Positions 41,422 through 51,830 of a stretch of 64,000 nucleotides of DNA are shown here, in pieces (positions within the stretch are counted from its first letter, which is position 1; every line of letters begins with the position of its first letter). A program made the position numbers and the translations under genes. The DNA is from Sphingosinicella sp. (GTDB lineage Bacteria; Pseudomonadota; Alphaproteobacteria; Sphingomonadales; Sphingomonadaceae), in the NCBI RefSeq assembly GCF_013911755.1, contig NZ_JACESP010000003.1:1-64000 (forward strand), in the 5' to 3' direction. Below the pieces are notes generated by a model, which did no database searches, was not told the DNA's origin, and saw only the letters and a list, made by a program, of their open reading frames with translations.

Positions 41422-44400
41422 CTAACCCGCCAGCTTCCCCATCGCCCGCGCCACGTTGAGCCCACCCTGCAGTCGCGCTGCCGGGCTCGGCCAATCGCGA
41501 CCGATGAAGAGCTTGTGGTCGGGGCGTAGCCTCGCCACCTGCGCATTCTTCTGCACGAACTCGATCAGCTTGCCTGGCTTCGGGAAGCTCCCGGCGTGGA
41601 AGGCGATTAGCGCGCCCTTGGGTCCGGCTTCCAGCTTCTCGATGTTGGCGGCCTTGCAGTGCAGTTTGATTTCAATGACCTTCAGAAGGTTGCTGACCTC
41701 ATCTGGCAGCTTCCCGAAGCGGTCGATCAGCTCGGCCGCGAACGGCTCCACGCCCGCCACCTCGTCGATGTCGTTGAGACGGCGATAGAGCGCCATGCGA
41801 AGGTTGAGGTCGCCCACGTAGCTCTCGGGGATGAGGATCGGCGCATCCACCGCGATCTGCGGACTGAACGCCTCGCGCGGCCGGTCGAGCCCTGCCGCGT
41901 CGGCGCGCGCTGCCAGCATCGCCTCTTCCAGCATGTCCTGATACAGCTCGAAGCCGATCTCGCGGATATGCCCGGATTGCTCGTCACCGAGCAGATTGCC
42001 CGCGCCGCGAATATCCAGATCCTGCGCGGCAAGCTGGAAGCCCGCGCCCAGCGTGTCGAGGTTCGAAAGCACCTGCAGCCGCTTCGTCGCGGTCTCGGTG
42101 ATCATGTGGTTCGCGGGCGTTGTCAGGTACGCATAAGCGCGCGTCTTCGATCGGCCCACGCGGCCCCGGATCTGGTAAAGCTGGGCGAGGCCGAACATGT
42201 CGGCGCGGTGGACGACGAGCGTATTGGCGCTCGGAATGTCGAGCCCAGATTCGATGATCGTCGTGGAAACCAGCACGTCATAGCGCTTGTCGTAGAAGGC
42301 CGACATGCGCTCCTCGACCTCGGTCGACCCCATCTGCCCGTGTGCGACGATGAACTTCACCTCGGGGACGTGGCTTCGCAGGAACTCCTCGATCTCGGGA
42401 ATGTCGGCGATGCGCGGCGTCACGAAGAAGCTCTGGCCGCCGCGATAATGTTCGCGCAGCAGCGCTTCGCGCACCACAACCTCGTCCCACGGCATCACGT
42501 AGGTGCGCACCGCCAGCCGGTCGACGGGCGGCGTTGCGATGATCGACATGTCGCGCAGCCCCGACATCGCCATCTGCAGCGTGCGCGGGATCGGCGTCGC
42601 GGTCAGCGTCAGCACATGCACGTCGGATTTCAGCTGCTTCAGCCGCTCCTTGTGGATCACGCCGAAGCGCTGCTCTTCATCCACGATGACAAGACCGAGC
42701 CGCTTGAAATTGATGTTCTTCGATAAAAGCGCGTGCGTTCCGACCACGATGTCGACGCTGCCGTCGGCAAGCCCCGCGCGCGTCTGCGCGGCCTCGCCTG
42801 CCGGAACGAGCCGCGAAAGATGCCCGATCTTCACCGGCAGGCCATCGAAACGCTCGCGGAAGTTCTGCGCGTGCTGCCGCGCCAGCAGCGTCGTCGGGCA
42901 GACCACGGCCACCTGGTGCCCGGCCATCGCACCCACGAACGCCGCGCGCAGCGCCACCTCGGTCTTGCCGAAGCCGACATCGCCCACGATCAGCCGGTCC
43001 ATCGGCTTGCCCGCCGCAAGGTCGGCCACCACATCATCCACCGCGCGCAGCTGGTCGTCGGTTTCGGCGTAGGGGAAGCGGTCCACAAACGCCCCGAAAG
43101 TAGACGCCTCCGCCTCGAAAACCTTCCCAGGCCGAGTCGCTCTCTCCGCGGCTACTTTGAGGAGTTCATTCGCAATCTCGCGAATCCGCTCCTTCATCCG
43201 CGCCTTGCGGGCCTGCCAGCTCGCGCCGCCCAGCTTGTCGAGCGCCACGCCTTCGGAGTCCGATCCGTAGCGCGAGAGAACGTCCATGTTCTCCACCGGC
43301 ACGTACAGCTTGTCGCCGCCCGCGTAGGTCAGGTGGACGCAGTCATGCGGGCTCCGGCCCACTTCGATCGTGGTCAGCCCCTCGTAGCGCCCGATGCCGT
43401 GGTCCGCGTGAACCACGAGGTCGCCGGGCGTCATCATGGAAATCTGGTCCATGAACGCGTCGGCCTTGCGCGCCCGCTTGACGCGCCGCACCATCCGGTC
43501 GCCGAACATGTCCTGCTCGGAAACGAGCGCGACCTCGCCGGTCGTGAAGCCATGGTCGATCGGCAGCACCGCCATCGCAGCGCCGCCGCCCTTGGCGGCA
43601 CCGAGCGCCTCCTGCCAGTTCTCCACGATGTGCAGCGGACCGAAGCCATGGTCGGCAAGCAGCGTGTGCAGCCGGTCGCGCGAACCTTCGGTGTAGCTTG
43701 CAAGCACCACGCGGTGGCCGCTCTTGTGCAGCGCCGCGACGTGCGTGCCGACGGCCTCGTAGATGTTCGCCTGCGCCGCGCGCTCGGGCGCGAAGTCCCG
43801 CGCCGCCGTCACGCCGAGGTCGAGCACGGCGTCTTCGTCGGGCCGCGCGAAGTGCGTTGCGAGGTGGACGCGCCGCGCCTCCTGCATGACATCCCACTCG
43901 GCCTTGGTCAGGTAGAGAGCGTCGGGCGGCAGCGGGCGGTAACTGCCCGGATCGCGCGTCATCGCGGAAACGCGGTTGCCGTGATAATCGTCGATGGCGG
44001 CGAAGCGCTGTTCGGCGGCAAGGCTCGTGCCCTCGTCGCGCACGATGATATCGGCCGCGCCAAGATAGTCGAACACCGTGCCGAGCCCATCCTCGAACAG
44101 CGGCAGCCAGTTCTCCATCCCCGCAAGCCGCCGCCCGTCGCTCACCGCCTGATAGAGGGGGTCGCTGGTCGCGGTCGCACCGAACAGGTCCACATAGCCG
44201 CGCCGGAAGCGGTGGATGCTGTCGACCGAAAGCAGCGCTTCCGAAACCGGCAGCAGGTCGAACCCCGCGCTGGTGCCGCTGGTCATCTGGCTCGCCGGGT
44301 CGAACAGCCGCAGCGTCTCGATCTCGTCGCCGAAGAAGTCGAGCCGAAGCGCATGGTCGCCGCCTGCCGGGAACAGGTCGAGGATGCCGCCGCGCACCGC

Positions 44401-44898
44401 GAATTCGCCGGCGTCCATCACCGTGTCGGTGCGCACGTAGCCGTTTGCGACGAGCATCTCGGCAAGCGCGTCGCGGTCGATGCGCTCGCCAGGTGCGATC
44501 CGCGCACTCAACTTTCCAAGCCGCTCTGGCAGCAGCGTGCGCTGAATGAGCGCGTTCACCGTCGTCGCGACAAGCTGAGGCGTCTTCACGGGCCGCATCA
44601 GCCCCGCGAGCCCCGCCACCCGCTCCGCTGCCACGCGCAGGGACGGCGAGGCGCGGTCGTAGGGCAGCGAGTCCCACGCCGGAACGTACAGCGTCTCCAC
44701 CTCCGGCGCGAAGAAGTGCGCGGCATCGAGAAGCTGGTGCGCGGCGAGGTCGTCGGGCGCGATGAACACCGCACGCGCGTCCTTCGCGAACGCGGCACGC
44801 GCGAGGTCCGCGAGTAGCCACGGCTGGAAACCGGCAGGCGCGCTCGCAAGCGTCAACGACGCCCCGGCTTTGGCGATGACCTCGATGTAATTCTTCAC
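41422..44898 (-). CDS. mfd: Transcription-repair coupling factor Mfd
   Basis: Mfd displaces RNA polymerase stalled at DNA lesions and recruits the UvrABC excision complex. The 1,158-residue protein has the UvrB-homology region, the RNA polymerase-binding domain (GDLVVHADHGIGRYEGL), the RecG-like SF2 helicase motor with GDVGFGKTEVALRAAF (Walker A), LVIVDEEQRFGV (motif II) and TLTATPIPRTLQ, and the TRCF C-terminal domain. GTG 44898 overlaps the sdhE stop (GTGA), fixing the start. Confidence 0.97.
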   Translation of the reverse strand: MKNYIEVIAKAGASLTLASAPAGFQPWLLADLARAAFAKDARAVFIAPDDLAAHQLLDAAHFFAPEVETLYVPAWDSLPYDRASPSLRVAAERVAGLAGLMRPVKTPQLVATTVNALIQRTLLPERLGKLSARIAPGERIDRDALAEMLVANGYVRTDTVMDAGEFAVRGGILDLFPAGGDHALRLDFFGDEIETLRLFDPASQMTSGTSAGFDLLPVSEALLSVDSIHRFRRGYVDLFGATATSDPLYQAVSDGRRLAGMENWLPLFEDGLGTVFDYLGAADIIVRDEGTSLAAEQRFAAIDDYHGNRVSAMTRDPGSYRPLPPDALYLTKAEWDVMQEARRVHLATHFARPDEDAVLDLGVTAARDFAPERAAQANIYEAVGTHVAALHKSGHRVVLASYTEGSRDRLHTLLADHGFGPLHIVENWQEALGAAKGGGAAMAVLPIDHGFTTGEVALVSEQDMFGDRMVRRVKRARKADAFMDQISMMTPGDLVVHADHGIGRYEGLTTIEVGRSPHDCVHLTYAGGDKLYVPVENMDVLSRYGSDSEGVALDKLGGASWQARKARMKERIREIANELLKVAAERATRPGKVFEAEASTFGAFVDRFPYAETDDQLRAVDDVVADLAAGKPMDRLIVGDVGFGKTEVALRAAFVGAMAGHQVAVVCPTTLLARQHAQNFRERFDGLPVKIGHLSRLVPAGEAAQTRAGLADGSVDIVVGTHALLSKNINFKRLGLVIVDEEQRFGVIHKERLKQLKSDVHVLTLTATPIPRTLQMAMSGLRDMSIIATPPVDRLAVRTYVMPWDEVVVREALLREHYRGGQSFFVTPRIADIPEIEEFLRSHVPEVKFIVAHGQMGSTEVEERMSAFYDKRYDVLVSTTIIESGLDIPSANTLVVHRADMFGLAQLYQIRGRVGRSKTRAYAYLTTPANHMITETATKRLQVLSNLDTLGAGFQLAAQDLDIRGAGNLLGDEQSGHIREIGFELYQDMLEEAMLAARADAAGLDRPREAFSPQIAVDAPILIPESYVGDLNLRMALYRRLNDIDEVAGVEPFAAELIDRFGKLPDEVSNLLKVIEIKLHCKAANIEKLEAGPKGALIAFHAGSFPKPGKLIEFVQKNAQVARLRPDHKLFIGRDWPSPAARLQGGLNVARAMGKLAG

Positions 44899-45167
44899 TC
44901 CGGCGCCACCATAAAATCGAGCCGCTTCAAGGCATCCAGTAGCGGCCCGTGCCAGCGTTCCGGCGCTGTGTCGGTGCCGATCGCCCACGCCATGATCTCC
45001 ACGTCATCCTCTTCGAGAAACGCTTCCATCCATGCGATTTCGGCTTCGTCCCAGCCAGCGAGATAGCGGTCGGTGAAGCTGCCGATCATGATGTCGGCTT
45101 CTTTGGTGCCGCGGTGCCAGGCGCGGAAGTGGAGCCGCCGCCGGCGCGCGTCGAGGGGATTGGTCAT
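44895..45167 (-). CDS. sdhE: FAD assembly factor SdhE (succinate dehydrogenase flavinylation)
   Basis: The 90-residue protein has the family pattern: RRRRLHFRAWHRGTKEADIMIGSF with the conserved RGTKE and Gly-Phe, then WMEAFLEEDDVEIMAWA. SdhE promotes covalent FAD attachment to SdhA. Its stop overlaps the mfd GTG start; the pairing with mfd (or recG) is common in alphaproteobacteria. It is divergent from recG. Confidence 0.92.
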   Translation of the reverse strand: MTNPLDARRRRLHFRAWHRGTKEADIMIGSFTDRYLAGWDEAEIAWMEAFLEEDDVEIMAWAIGTDTAPERWHGPLLDALKRLDFMVAPE

Positions 45168-45253
45168 CTGCGCTTTCGCCAATAGCAATGAGACGGAAAG
45201 CGCATTTGCGCCTCCCGCTGCATGGGGTTAGTCAGTTCGCGAAGCGAGATACC

Positions 45254-47317
45254 ATGCGGCCCGATATCCTCAACCCCCTGTTCGCGGAAATCGCGGCGCT
45301 GAAAGGCGTTGGCCCGGCGCTCCAGCGTCAGCTCGAGCGGCTGGATATTGCGCGCGTCATCGACCTGCTCTTTCATCTGCCGACCGGCGAGATCGAGCGC
45401 CTGCGCGTCGATGCCGTGCACGGCGGCCTTGAAGGGAAGGTCGTCACGCTCGCGGTCGATGTCGTGGGTCACGAGACGCGGGGGCCGAAGTCGCCGCTGC
45501 GCGTCCGCGTGCTCGACGGGGACGGCAACCCGCTCGATATCGTGTTCTTCACCGATCGCGGCGGCTATGCAAGGCAGCTGCTCCCCATCGGCGAACGCCG
45601 TATGGTCAGCGGCCGCCTCGACCGCTTCGGACAGAACCTCCAGATCGTCCACCCGGATCATGTCGTGGTGCCTGAAAAGGCGGGGGACATACCCGAGCGT
45701 GAGGCCGTCTACGGTCTCACCGAAGGCCTCACCAACCGCCGCCTCCGCACGCTTGTCGAGCACGCGCTGGAGCGTCTGCCGGAGCTTCCCGAGTGGGCAG
45801 GCGCCTCGCTCGTCCGGCAGCGCGGCTGGCCGCGCTGGCACGAAGCGCTTGCCGCGGCCCACGCCAACGACCGCGCCGTGCGCGACCGGCTTGCCTATGA
45901 CGAACTTCTCGCAAACCAGCTTGCGCTGCTGCTGATGCGGCAGGCGTCGCGCAGACGCGGCGCGCTGCCGCTCCGGGGAGACGGCAGCCTCATCGAAGCC
46001 ATGCTCCGCGCGCTGCCGTATCGCCCCACCGGCGCCCAGCAGCGCGCGATTGCCGAGATCACCGGCGATCTCGCGCAGGCCGCGCCGATGCTGCGGCTGC
46101 TGCAGGGCGACGTCGGCTCGGGCAAGACGCTGGTCGCGCTCGCCGCCATGCTTGGCGCTGTCGAGGCGGGCGGGCAGGCGGCGATGCTCGCCCCGACCGA
46201 AATCCTCGCCCGCCAGCACATGGCGAACATCGCCGCGATGCTCGGCGGTATCGGCGTCCGCGCCGAAATCCTCACCGGCCGCGAAAAAGGCGCTCAGCGC
46301 AAGGCGATCCTCGCCGACCTCGCTGCGGGCGACATTCACATCCTCGTCGGCACCCACGCGATCTTTCAGGAGGCGGTCGACTACCGCAACCTCGGCCTCG
46401 TCGTGGTGGACGAGCAGCACCGCTTCGGTGTCGCCCAGCGCCTGATGCTGGCGGACAAGGCCGAAAAGACGGCGCACATGCTCGTGATGACCGCAACGCC
46501 GATCCCCCGCACGCTTACGCTGACGCAGTACGGCGAGATGGATATCTCGAAGCTCGACGAAATGCCCCCCGGCCGCACCCCCGTCGAAACCCGCGTCATC
46601 AGTCAGGAACGGCTGGAGGAAGTCGTCGAAGGCGTGGGCCGCCTGCTCGCCGATGGCGGCCGCGCCTACTGGGTCTGCCCGCTTGTCGAGGAAAGCGAAA
46701 CCGGCGCCGAACTCGCCGCCGCCGACGCACGCCATGCCATGCTGAAGGAACGCTTCGGCCCTGTCGTGGGCCTCGTCCACGGTCGCATGAAAGGCCCCGA
46801 CAAGGACGCGGTGATGGCGGATTTCCAGGCCGGTCGCATCCAGCTTCTTGTCGCGACTACCGTCGTCGAGGTCGGCGTCGATGTGCCCGAAGCGAGTCTG
46901 ATGGTCATTGAGCAGGCTGAACGGTTCGGCCTTGCCCAGCTCCACCAGCTCCGCGGCCGCGTCGGGCGTGGCGCCGCGCGCTCCGTGTGCCTCCTTGTCC
47001 GGGCGCCTAATATCTCGGAAACCGCGCGCAGCCGCCTCGCGCTCATCCGCCGCTCGAACGACGGCTTCGAAATCGCCGAGGAAGACCTGAAGCTGCGCGG
47101 CGGCGGCGAGCTCCTCGGTGTTCGCCAGTCGGGCGACCCCGAATTCCGCATCGCGACACCCGAACAGGTCGGCGCACTCGTCGAGGCCGCGCGCGACGAT
47201 GCCCGCCTTCTCGTCGAGCACGAAGGCGGACTTTCGGGGCCGCGTGGCGAGGCGGCACGCATTCTTCTCTACCTCTTCGGGCGCGACGCCGCTGTCGGCC
47301 TCTTGCGTTCCGGCTAG
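45254..47317 (+). CDS. recG: ATP-dependent DNA helicase RecG
   Basis: RecG remodels stalled replication forks and branched recombination intermediates. In 687 residues the wedge (OB-fold) domain comes first, then SF2 motifs: motif I LQGDVGSGKTLVALAAML (about 283-300), motif II VVVDEQHRFGV, motif III MTATPIPRTLTL, and late motifs ATTVVEVGVDVPEA and QLRGRVGRG. Length is usual. ATG 45254 is used although the frame is open from 45188; the upstream part would overlap the divergent sdhE. Confidence 0.97.
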   Translation: MRPDILNPLFAEIAALKGVGPALQRQLERLDIARVIDLLFHLPTGEIERLRVDAVHGGLEGKVVTLAVDVVGHETRGPKSPLRVRVLDGDGNPLDIVFFTDRGGYARQLLPIGERRMVSGRLDRFGQNLQIVHPDHVVVPEKAGDIPEREAVYGLTEGLTNRRLRTLVEHALERLPELPEWAGASLVRQRGWPRWHEALAAAHANDRAVRDRLAYDELLANQLALLLMRQASRRRGALPLRGDGSLIEAMLRALPYRPTGAQQRAIAEITGDLAQAAPMLRLLQGDVGSGKTLVALAAMLGAVEAGGQAAMLAPTEILARQHMANIAAMLGGIGVRAEILTGREKGAQRKAILADLAAGDIHILVGTHAIFQEAVDYRNLGLVVVDEQHRFGVAQRLMLADKAEKTAHMLVMTATPIPRTLTLTQYGEMDISKLDEMPPGRTPVETRVISQERLEEVVEGVGRLLADGGRAYWVCPLVEESETGAELAAADARHAMLKERFGPVVGLVHGRMKGPDKDAVMADFQAGRIQLLVATTVVEVGVDVPEASLMVIEQAERFGLAQLHQLRGRVGRGAARSVCLLVRAPNISETARSRLALIRRSNDGFEIAEEDLKLRGGGELLGVRQSGDPEFRIATPEQVGALVEAARDDARLLVEHEGGLSGPRGEAARILLYLFGRDAAVGLLRSG

Positions 47318-47340
47318 CCGTTTGCGACAGCCGCGAAACG

Positions 47341-47850
47341 ATGAAGACACCGCTTGCAATCGCACTGCTGCTCGCACTCGCCGTGCCGTCCTTCGCCGGG
47401 GCGAGCGATTGGGCGTCGGCGCGGCTTGAAAGCGCGATGTTGGCCTATCAAACGGGCGACTACCGCAAGGCGCAGCGCAATTTCCAGCGCCTCGCAGAGC
47501 ACGGCTCAGCGATTGCGGAAACGATGCTTGGCGTCATGTACGCCAAGGGGCACGGCGTTCGGGCGAGCCCGGCCGTTGCGGCAGGATGGTTCCACCGCGC
47601 CGCCAATCGCGGCTACGGTCCGGCGCAGATCGCGCTCTCGGATGCCTTCGCGCGCGGGCGCGGTGTCAGCCGCGACATCGGCAACGCCTATTTCTGGGCA
47701 CTTGCCGCCACGACCGGCGGAGATCGCAGCGCCGAAGCGTCCGGCCGTATGCGGGTCAAGACGCTCGGCATCTCTCTCAGTCCCGAAGCGCGCGCAAAAA
47801 TAGACGAGGACGTCCACAACTGGCGCCCGAGGGCACAGCGGCAGCGGTAG
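47341..47850 (+). CDS. Secreted Sel1-repeat protein
   Basis: The 169-residue precursor has a signal peptide (MKTPLAIALLLALAVPSFAGA). Two to three Sel1/TPR-like repeats follow: AMLAYQTGDYRKAQRNFQRLAEHG, AETMLGVMYAKGHGVRASPAVAAGWF and AQIALSDAFARGRGVSRDIGNAYFWALAA. Such proteins scaffold periplasmic complexes; the partner is unknown. Confidence 0.85.
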   Translation: MKTPLAIALLLALAVPSFAGASDWASARLESAMLAYQTGDYRKAQRNFQRLAEHGSAIAETMLGVMYAKGHGVRASPAVAAGWFHRAANRGYGPAQIALSDAFARGRGVSRDIGNAYFWALAATTGGDRSAEASGRMRVKTLGISLSPEARAKIDEDVHNWRPRAQRQR

Positions 47851-47867
47851 ATCGGAGGCTTCCGAAG

Positions 47868-48266
47868 GTGCGCACGGGGTCTTGCCTGTGTGGAGCGGTG
47901 AGCTTCACGGTGGAGGGTGATCTGCCCGGGCCGGATGGGTGTCATTGCATCCAATGCCGGAAACAATCAGGCCATTATTTTGTATCGACCGATGTGCTGA
48001 GGTCCGCGCTTACTATCCAGGGACAGGAATACGTCCGCTGGTTCCAATCCTCCGAAAAGGTGCGTCGGGGCTTCTGCGGGGTTTGCGGCTCATCGCTCTT
48101 CTGGGATCCGATCGGCCGCGATTGGACCGGCATCGCAATGGGCGCCTTCGATACGCCGACGAACGCGCGCCTCGCCGTGCACGTTCACACCGCCGAAAAG
48201 GGCGACTACTACGACATCGTCGACGATGTGCCTCAGTTCAGCACAGTGCCGCCCCAGCCGCACTGA
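47868..48266 (+). CDS. GFA-family (CENP-V/glutathione-dependent formaldehyde-activating fold) protein
   Basis: The 132-residue protein starts at GTG 47868 behind GGAGG. It shows the zinc-binding pattern of the GFA family: GSCLCGAVSF, CHCIQCRKQSGHYF, and FCGVCGSSLFW. The family includes a proposed S-hydroxymethylglutathione synthase, but most members have unknown substrates. It converges on tyrS, leaving 9 bases between the stops. Confidence 0.88.
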   Translation: MRTGSCLCGAVSFTVEGDLPGPDGCHCIQCRKQSGHYFVSTDVLRSALTIQGQEYVRWFQSSEKVRRGFCGVCGSSLFWDPIGRDWTGIAMGAFDTPTNARLAVHVHTAEKGDYYDIVDDVPQFSTVPPQPH

Positions 48267-48275
48267 ACGGCGATC

Positions 48276-49499
48276 TTACCCGAAGTTCACCACGCCGTGC
48301 CGCTTCTTCCCCGCCGACACGCGCACCGCGCCGGCGCCTGAAACCATCGCCGCGGCATCCGTCACCGCTTCGCCGTTCACGCGCGCGCCGCCCTGCGTAA
48401 TCAGGCGCCGCGCTTCGCCCTTGGAGGCGGAGAGGCCGAGGTCGACCAGCGCGTCGACAAGCGGGATGGAGCCGGTCGCGGCGATGTGCGGCAAATCCTC
48501 GCCGGCGCCGCCCTCCGCAAATGTCGCGCGCGCGGTTTCGGCTGCCCCCGTGGCTGCATCTTCACCCCGGCACATCGTTGTCGCGGCATTCGCAAGCGCT
48601 TCCTTGGCGGCGTTGATCTCCGCGCCTTCCAACGCTTCCAGCCTTGCGATCTCATCGAGGGGCATGTCGGTGAACAGCCTCAGGAAGCGCCCCACGTCGG
48701 CATCATGCGTGTTCCGCCAGAACTGCCAGTAGTCGTAGGCGGGAAGCGACTCCTCATTCAGCCACACGGCGCCCGCCATCGTCTTGCCCATCTTGCCGCC
48801 GTCGGACGTGGTAATCAGGGGCGTCGTCACGCCGAAGACCTCAGTTCCGTCCACGCGGCGGGCGAGTTCGACGCCGTTCACGATGTTGCCCCACTGGTCC
48901 GATCCGCCCATCTGCAGGCGGCAGCCAGCGCGGCGCGAGAGTTCGAGGAAGTCGTAAGCCTGCAGAATCATGTAGTTGAACTCGAGAAACGACAGCGACT
49001 GCTCGCGCTCGAGCCGTAGCTTCACCGAATCGAAGCTCAGCATCCGGTTCACCGAAAAATGCTGGCCGATGTCGCGCAGGAACGGAATGTATTCGAGGCG
49101 GTCGAGCCACTCGGCATTGTCGACCATGATTGCGTCGGTCGGCCCGTCGCCGAAAACGAGGAAGCGTTCGAATATGCGCTTGATCGAAGCGACGTTGCTC
49201 GCGATCGTCTCGGTCGTCATCAGCCGCCGCGCTTCATCCTTGAAGCTCGGGTCGCCGATCTTGCCCGTCCCGCCGCCCATCAGCACGATCGGCTTGTGGC
49301 CTGTTTGCTGGAGCCGCCGCAGCAGCATGATCTGCACGAGGCTGCCGACATGCAGCGAGGGCGCCGTCGGATCGAAGCCGATATAGCCGGGCACGACCTG
49401 CTTCTGCGCCAGCGCGTCGAGCGCGGCTGCGTCGGTCTGCTGATGGATATAGCCGCGTGCGTCGAGCAGGCGTAGGAGGTCGGACTTGAATTCTGTCAT
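48276..49499 (-). CDS. tyrS: Tyrosyl-tRNA synthetase
   Basis: TyrS charges tRNA-Tyr. The 407-residue class I enzyme has the HIGH-like motif in [13 protein letters not shown], tyrosine pocket residues in [11 protein letters not shown] and [10 protein letters not shown], the KMSKS-like motif as GGKMGKTM, and the C-terminal S4 domain ([23 protein letters not shown]). KMGKT is the usual form in this bacterial TyrS class. Divergent from anmK. Confidence 0.97.
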   Translation of the reverse strand: MTEFKSDLLRLLDARGYIHQQTDAAALDALAQKQVVPGYIGFDPTAPSLHVGSLVQIMLLRRLQQTGHKPIVLMGGGTGKIGDPSFKDEARRLMTTETIASNVASIKRIFERFLVFGDGPTDAIMVDNAEWLDRLEYIPFLRDIGQHFSVNRMLSFDSVKLRLEREQSLSFLEFNYMILQAYDFLELSRRAGCRLQMGGSDQWGNIVNGVELARRVDGTEVFGVTTPLITTSDGGKMGKTMAGAVWLNEESLPAYDYWQFWRNTHDADVGRFLRLFTDMPLDEIARLEALEGAEINAAKEALANAATTMCRGEDAATGAAETARATFAEGGAGEDLPHIAATGSIPLVDALVDLGLSASKGEARRLITQGGARVNGEAVTDAAAMVSGAGAVRVSAGKKRHGVVNFG

Positions 49500-49530
49500 A
49501 GCGGGCGGGCGATAGCATGGGGGAAAGCGT

Positions 49531-50616
49531 ATGAGTAGCGGGCTTTATCGCGCCGTCGGCCTGATGTCAGGCACCTCGATGGACGGGATCGACGCCGCGC
49601 TCATCGAAACCGATGGCGAAGCGCACGTCCGCCCGCTCGGTTTCCACAGCGTGCCTTATGCCGAGCAAACCCGCGAAAAGCTCCGGGCGTCGATCGAACG
49701 CGCGCTCGCGATGGAAGCGCCCGGCGAGGACCCGGTGATCAGTGCCGCAGCGGCGGAGATCACCGCGCTTCATGCCGATGCGGTGCGCTCGCTGCTGGAG
49801 GACGCCTCCGCCGACATCGTCGGCTTCCACGGCCAGACCATCGCGCACCGCCCCGAGCGCGGCTGGACCTGGCAGATCGGCGACGGTTCCGGCCTCGCGC
49901 GTGCGCTTGGGATTCAGGTGGTCGCGGACCTGCGCTCGGCCGATGTAGCAGCAGGCGGGCAGGGCGCGCCGCTGCTCCCCGTTTATCACCGCGCGCTCGC
50001 CTCCGGGCTTGGAGGGCCGGTCGCGGTGCTCAATCTCGGCGGCGTCGGCAATATCACCTTCCTCGGCGCCGACGATCAGATGATCGCGTTCGATACCGGC
50101 CCAGCCAATGCCCTTATCGATGACTGGGTGCTCGCCGCGCGGGGGCTCAGCCATGATGCGGGCGGTGCCATCGCGGCGTCGGGCGTTGCCCACGAGGAGG
50201 TGCTGGCGCGCATGTCGAACCTCGACTGGTTCGCCGTCCCGCCGCCCAAGTCGCTCGATCGCCACGATTTCTCGCTGAACGCCGTCAGCGGCCTGTCGGT
50301 CGAGGATGGCGCGGCGACGCTGACGGCCTTCACCGCTGAAACCGTCAGGCTCGCGCTCGCGCATCTGCCTGTGCCTCCGACGCGGTTACTTGTCACCGGC
50401 GGCGGCCGGCACAACGCCACGCTGATGCGGATGCTCGCGGAGCGGACCGGACTCCCGGCCGATCCGGTCGAAGCCGTCGGCTGGCGCGGTGATGCGATGG
50501 AGGCGGAAGGCTTCGCCTATATGGCGGTGCGGCGTCTCCGCGATCTGCCGATCAGTTTCCCCGGCACGACGGGCGTGCCGTTGCCCACCGTGGGCGGTGT
50601 CATCTTCCGGCCCTGA
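49531..50616 (+). CDS. anmK: Anhydro-N-acetylmuramic acid kinase
   Basis: AnmK hydrolyses and phosphorylates 1,6-anhydro-MurNAc from cell-wall recycling to MurNAc-6-phosphate. The 361-residue protein has the ASKHA-type ATP sites: [17 protein letters not shown] at the start, [25 protein letters not shown] and [17 protein letters not shown]. It is divergent from tyrS, a frequent arrangement in alphaproteobacteria. Confidence 0.96.
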   Translation: MSSGLYRAVGLMSGTSMDGIDAALIETDGEAHVRPLGFHSVPYAEQTREKLRASIERALAMEAPGEDPVISAAAAEITALHADAVRSLLEDASADIVGFHGQTIAHRPERGWTWQIGDGSGLARALGIQVVADLRSADVAAGGQGAPLLPVYHRALASGLGGPVAVLNLGGVGNITFLGADDQMIAFDTGPANALIDDWVLAARGLSHDAGGAIAASGVAHEEVLARMSNLDWFAVPPPKSLDRHDFSLNAVSGLSVEDGAATLTAFTAETVRLALAHLPVPPTRLLVTGGGRHNATLMRMLAERTGLPADPVEAVGWRGDAMEAEGFAYMAVRRLRDLPISFPGTTGVPLPTVGGVIFRP

Positions 50617-50721
50617 CATTCCTGTATGGCGGGTGGCTTGCCAAAGGCCTGCGCAATTTTCTAACAAAGCGCGCGAGTCGTCGCTGGGACCGCGGCCCGA
50701 ACGAGTTTTAAGGAGAGAATG

Positions 50722-51807
50722 ATGACATCCGGTCTAGAATTCCGCGTCACCCCCGCGACGCCGGTCCCCGCTGCGGAGCGTGCGAAACTGATTGAAGACC
50801 CCGGATTCGGAAAGCTCTTCACCGATCACATGGTGACGATCGAATGGACCGAAGGGAAAGGCTGGCACAACGCCGAGGTGCGCCCGCGCGCGCCGTTCTC
50901 GCTCGATCCGGCGGCCGCAGTGCTGCACTACGCCCAGGAAATCTTCGAAGGTATGAAGGCTTATCGCGGGCGCGGCGGCGAGATCACGATGTTCCGCCCC
51001 GAAGAGAACGCGCGCCGCTTCAACGAGTCGGCGGACCGCATGGCGATGCCGCGGATTCCCGAAGAGCTGTTTGTCGAGGCGGTCGAAAAGCTCGTCGCCC
51101 TCGACCGCGACTGGATTCCGAGCGGCGAAGGGAGCCTTTACCTCCGCCCGTTCATGTTCTCGGATGAGGTGTTTCTCGGCGTCAGGCCCGCCGCGCACTA
51201 CATCTTCTGCGTTATCGCGAGCCCGGTCGGCCCTTATTTCAAGGGCGGCGGCAAGCCGGTCACGATCTGGGTGTCCGACAACTACACGCGCGCGGCCCCT
51301 GGCGGCACCGGCGCGGCGAAGTGTGGTGGCAACTACGCGGGCAGCCTCATCGCGCAGGCGGAGGCGATCCGCGAGGGCTGCGATCAGGTCGTGTTCCTTG
51401 ATGCGGCCGAACGCCGCTGGGTCGAGGAACTCGGCGGAATGAACGTCTTCTTCGTGATGGACGACGGCAGCATCATCACACCGCCGCTCGGCACGATCCT
51501 CCCCGGCATCACGCGCGCCTCGCTCATCGAGCTGGCGCGCGCCGACGGCATGAAGGTGGAAGAAAAGCCGTACAGCTTCGATGAGTGGAAGGCCGATGCG
51601 GAAAGCGGCCGTCTGCGCGAGGTATTCGCGTGCGGAACCGCAGCTGTCGTCGCTGCCATCGGCACGGTGCGCTATCGCGGCGGCGAATTCACCATCGGCG
51701 ATGGCACGACGACCGGCCCCGTCACGCAGAAGCTGCGCAGCGCACTCGTCGGCATCCAACGCGGCGAGTCGAACGACGAGCGCGGCTGGATCCGCAAGGT
51801 CGGCTGA
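50722..51807 (+). CDS. ilvE: Branched-chain amino acid aminotransferase
   Basis: The enzyme carries out the last step in Leu, Ile and Val synthesis and the first in their breakdown, using PLP. The 361 residues follow the class IV fold-type: LHYAQEIFEGMKAYRG, LYLRPFMFSDEVFLGVRPA, GGTGAAKCGGNYAGS with the PLP-binding Lys, and LGGMNVFFVMDDGSI. Two ATGs occur in tandem (50719, 50722) just after AAGGAGAGA; the second gives better spacing. Confidence 0.94.
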   Translation: MTSGLEFRVTPATPVPAAERAKLIEDPGFGKLFTDHMVTIEWTEGKGWHNAEVRPRAPFSLDPAAAVLHYAQEIFEGMKAYRGRGGEITMFRPEENARRFNESADRMAMPRIPEELFVEAVEKLVALDRDWIPSGEGSLYLRPFMFSDEVFLGVRPAAHYIFCVIASPVGPYFKGGGKPVTIWVSDNYTRAAPGGTGAAKCGGNYAGSLIAQAEAIREGCDQVVFLDAAERRWVEELGGMNVFFVMDDGSIITPPLGTILPGITRASLIELARADGMKVEEKPYSFDEWKADAESGRLREVFACGTAAVVAAIGTVRYRGGEFTIGDGTTTGPVTQKLRSALVGIQRGESNDERGWIRKVG

Positions 51808-51830
51808 GGCTTTGCAGCTTGCGGCCGACC

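Noticed and set aside
42733-44817. Long open frame of 694 codons on the plus strand
   Set aside because: Antisense shadow of mfd.
45164-47377. Long open frame of 737 codons on the minus strand
   Set aside because: It is exactly antisense to recG, whose helicase motifs are clear. High GC makes such shadow frames common; the translation is rich in Ala, Arg, Glu and His without domain patterns.
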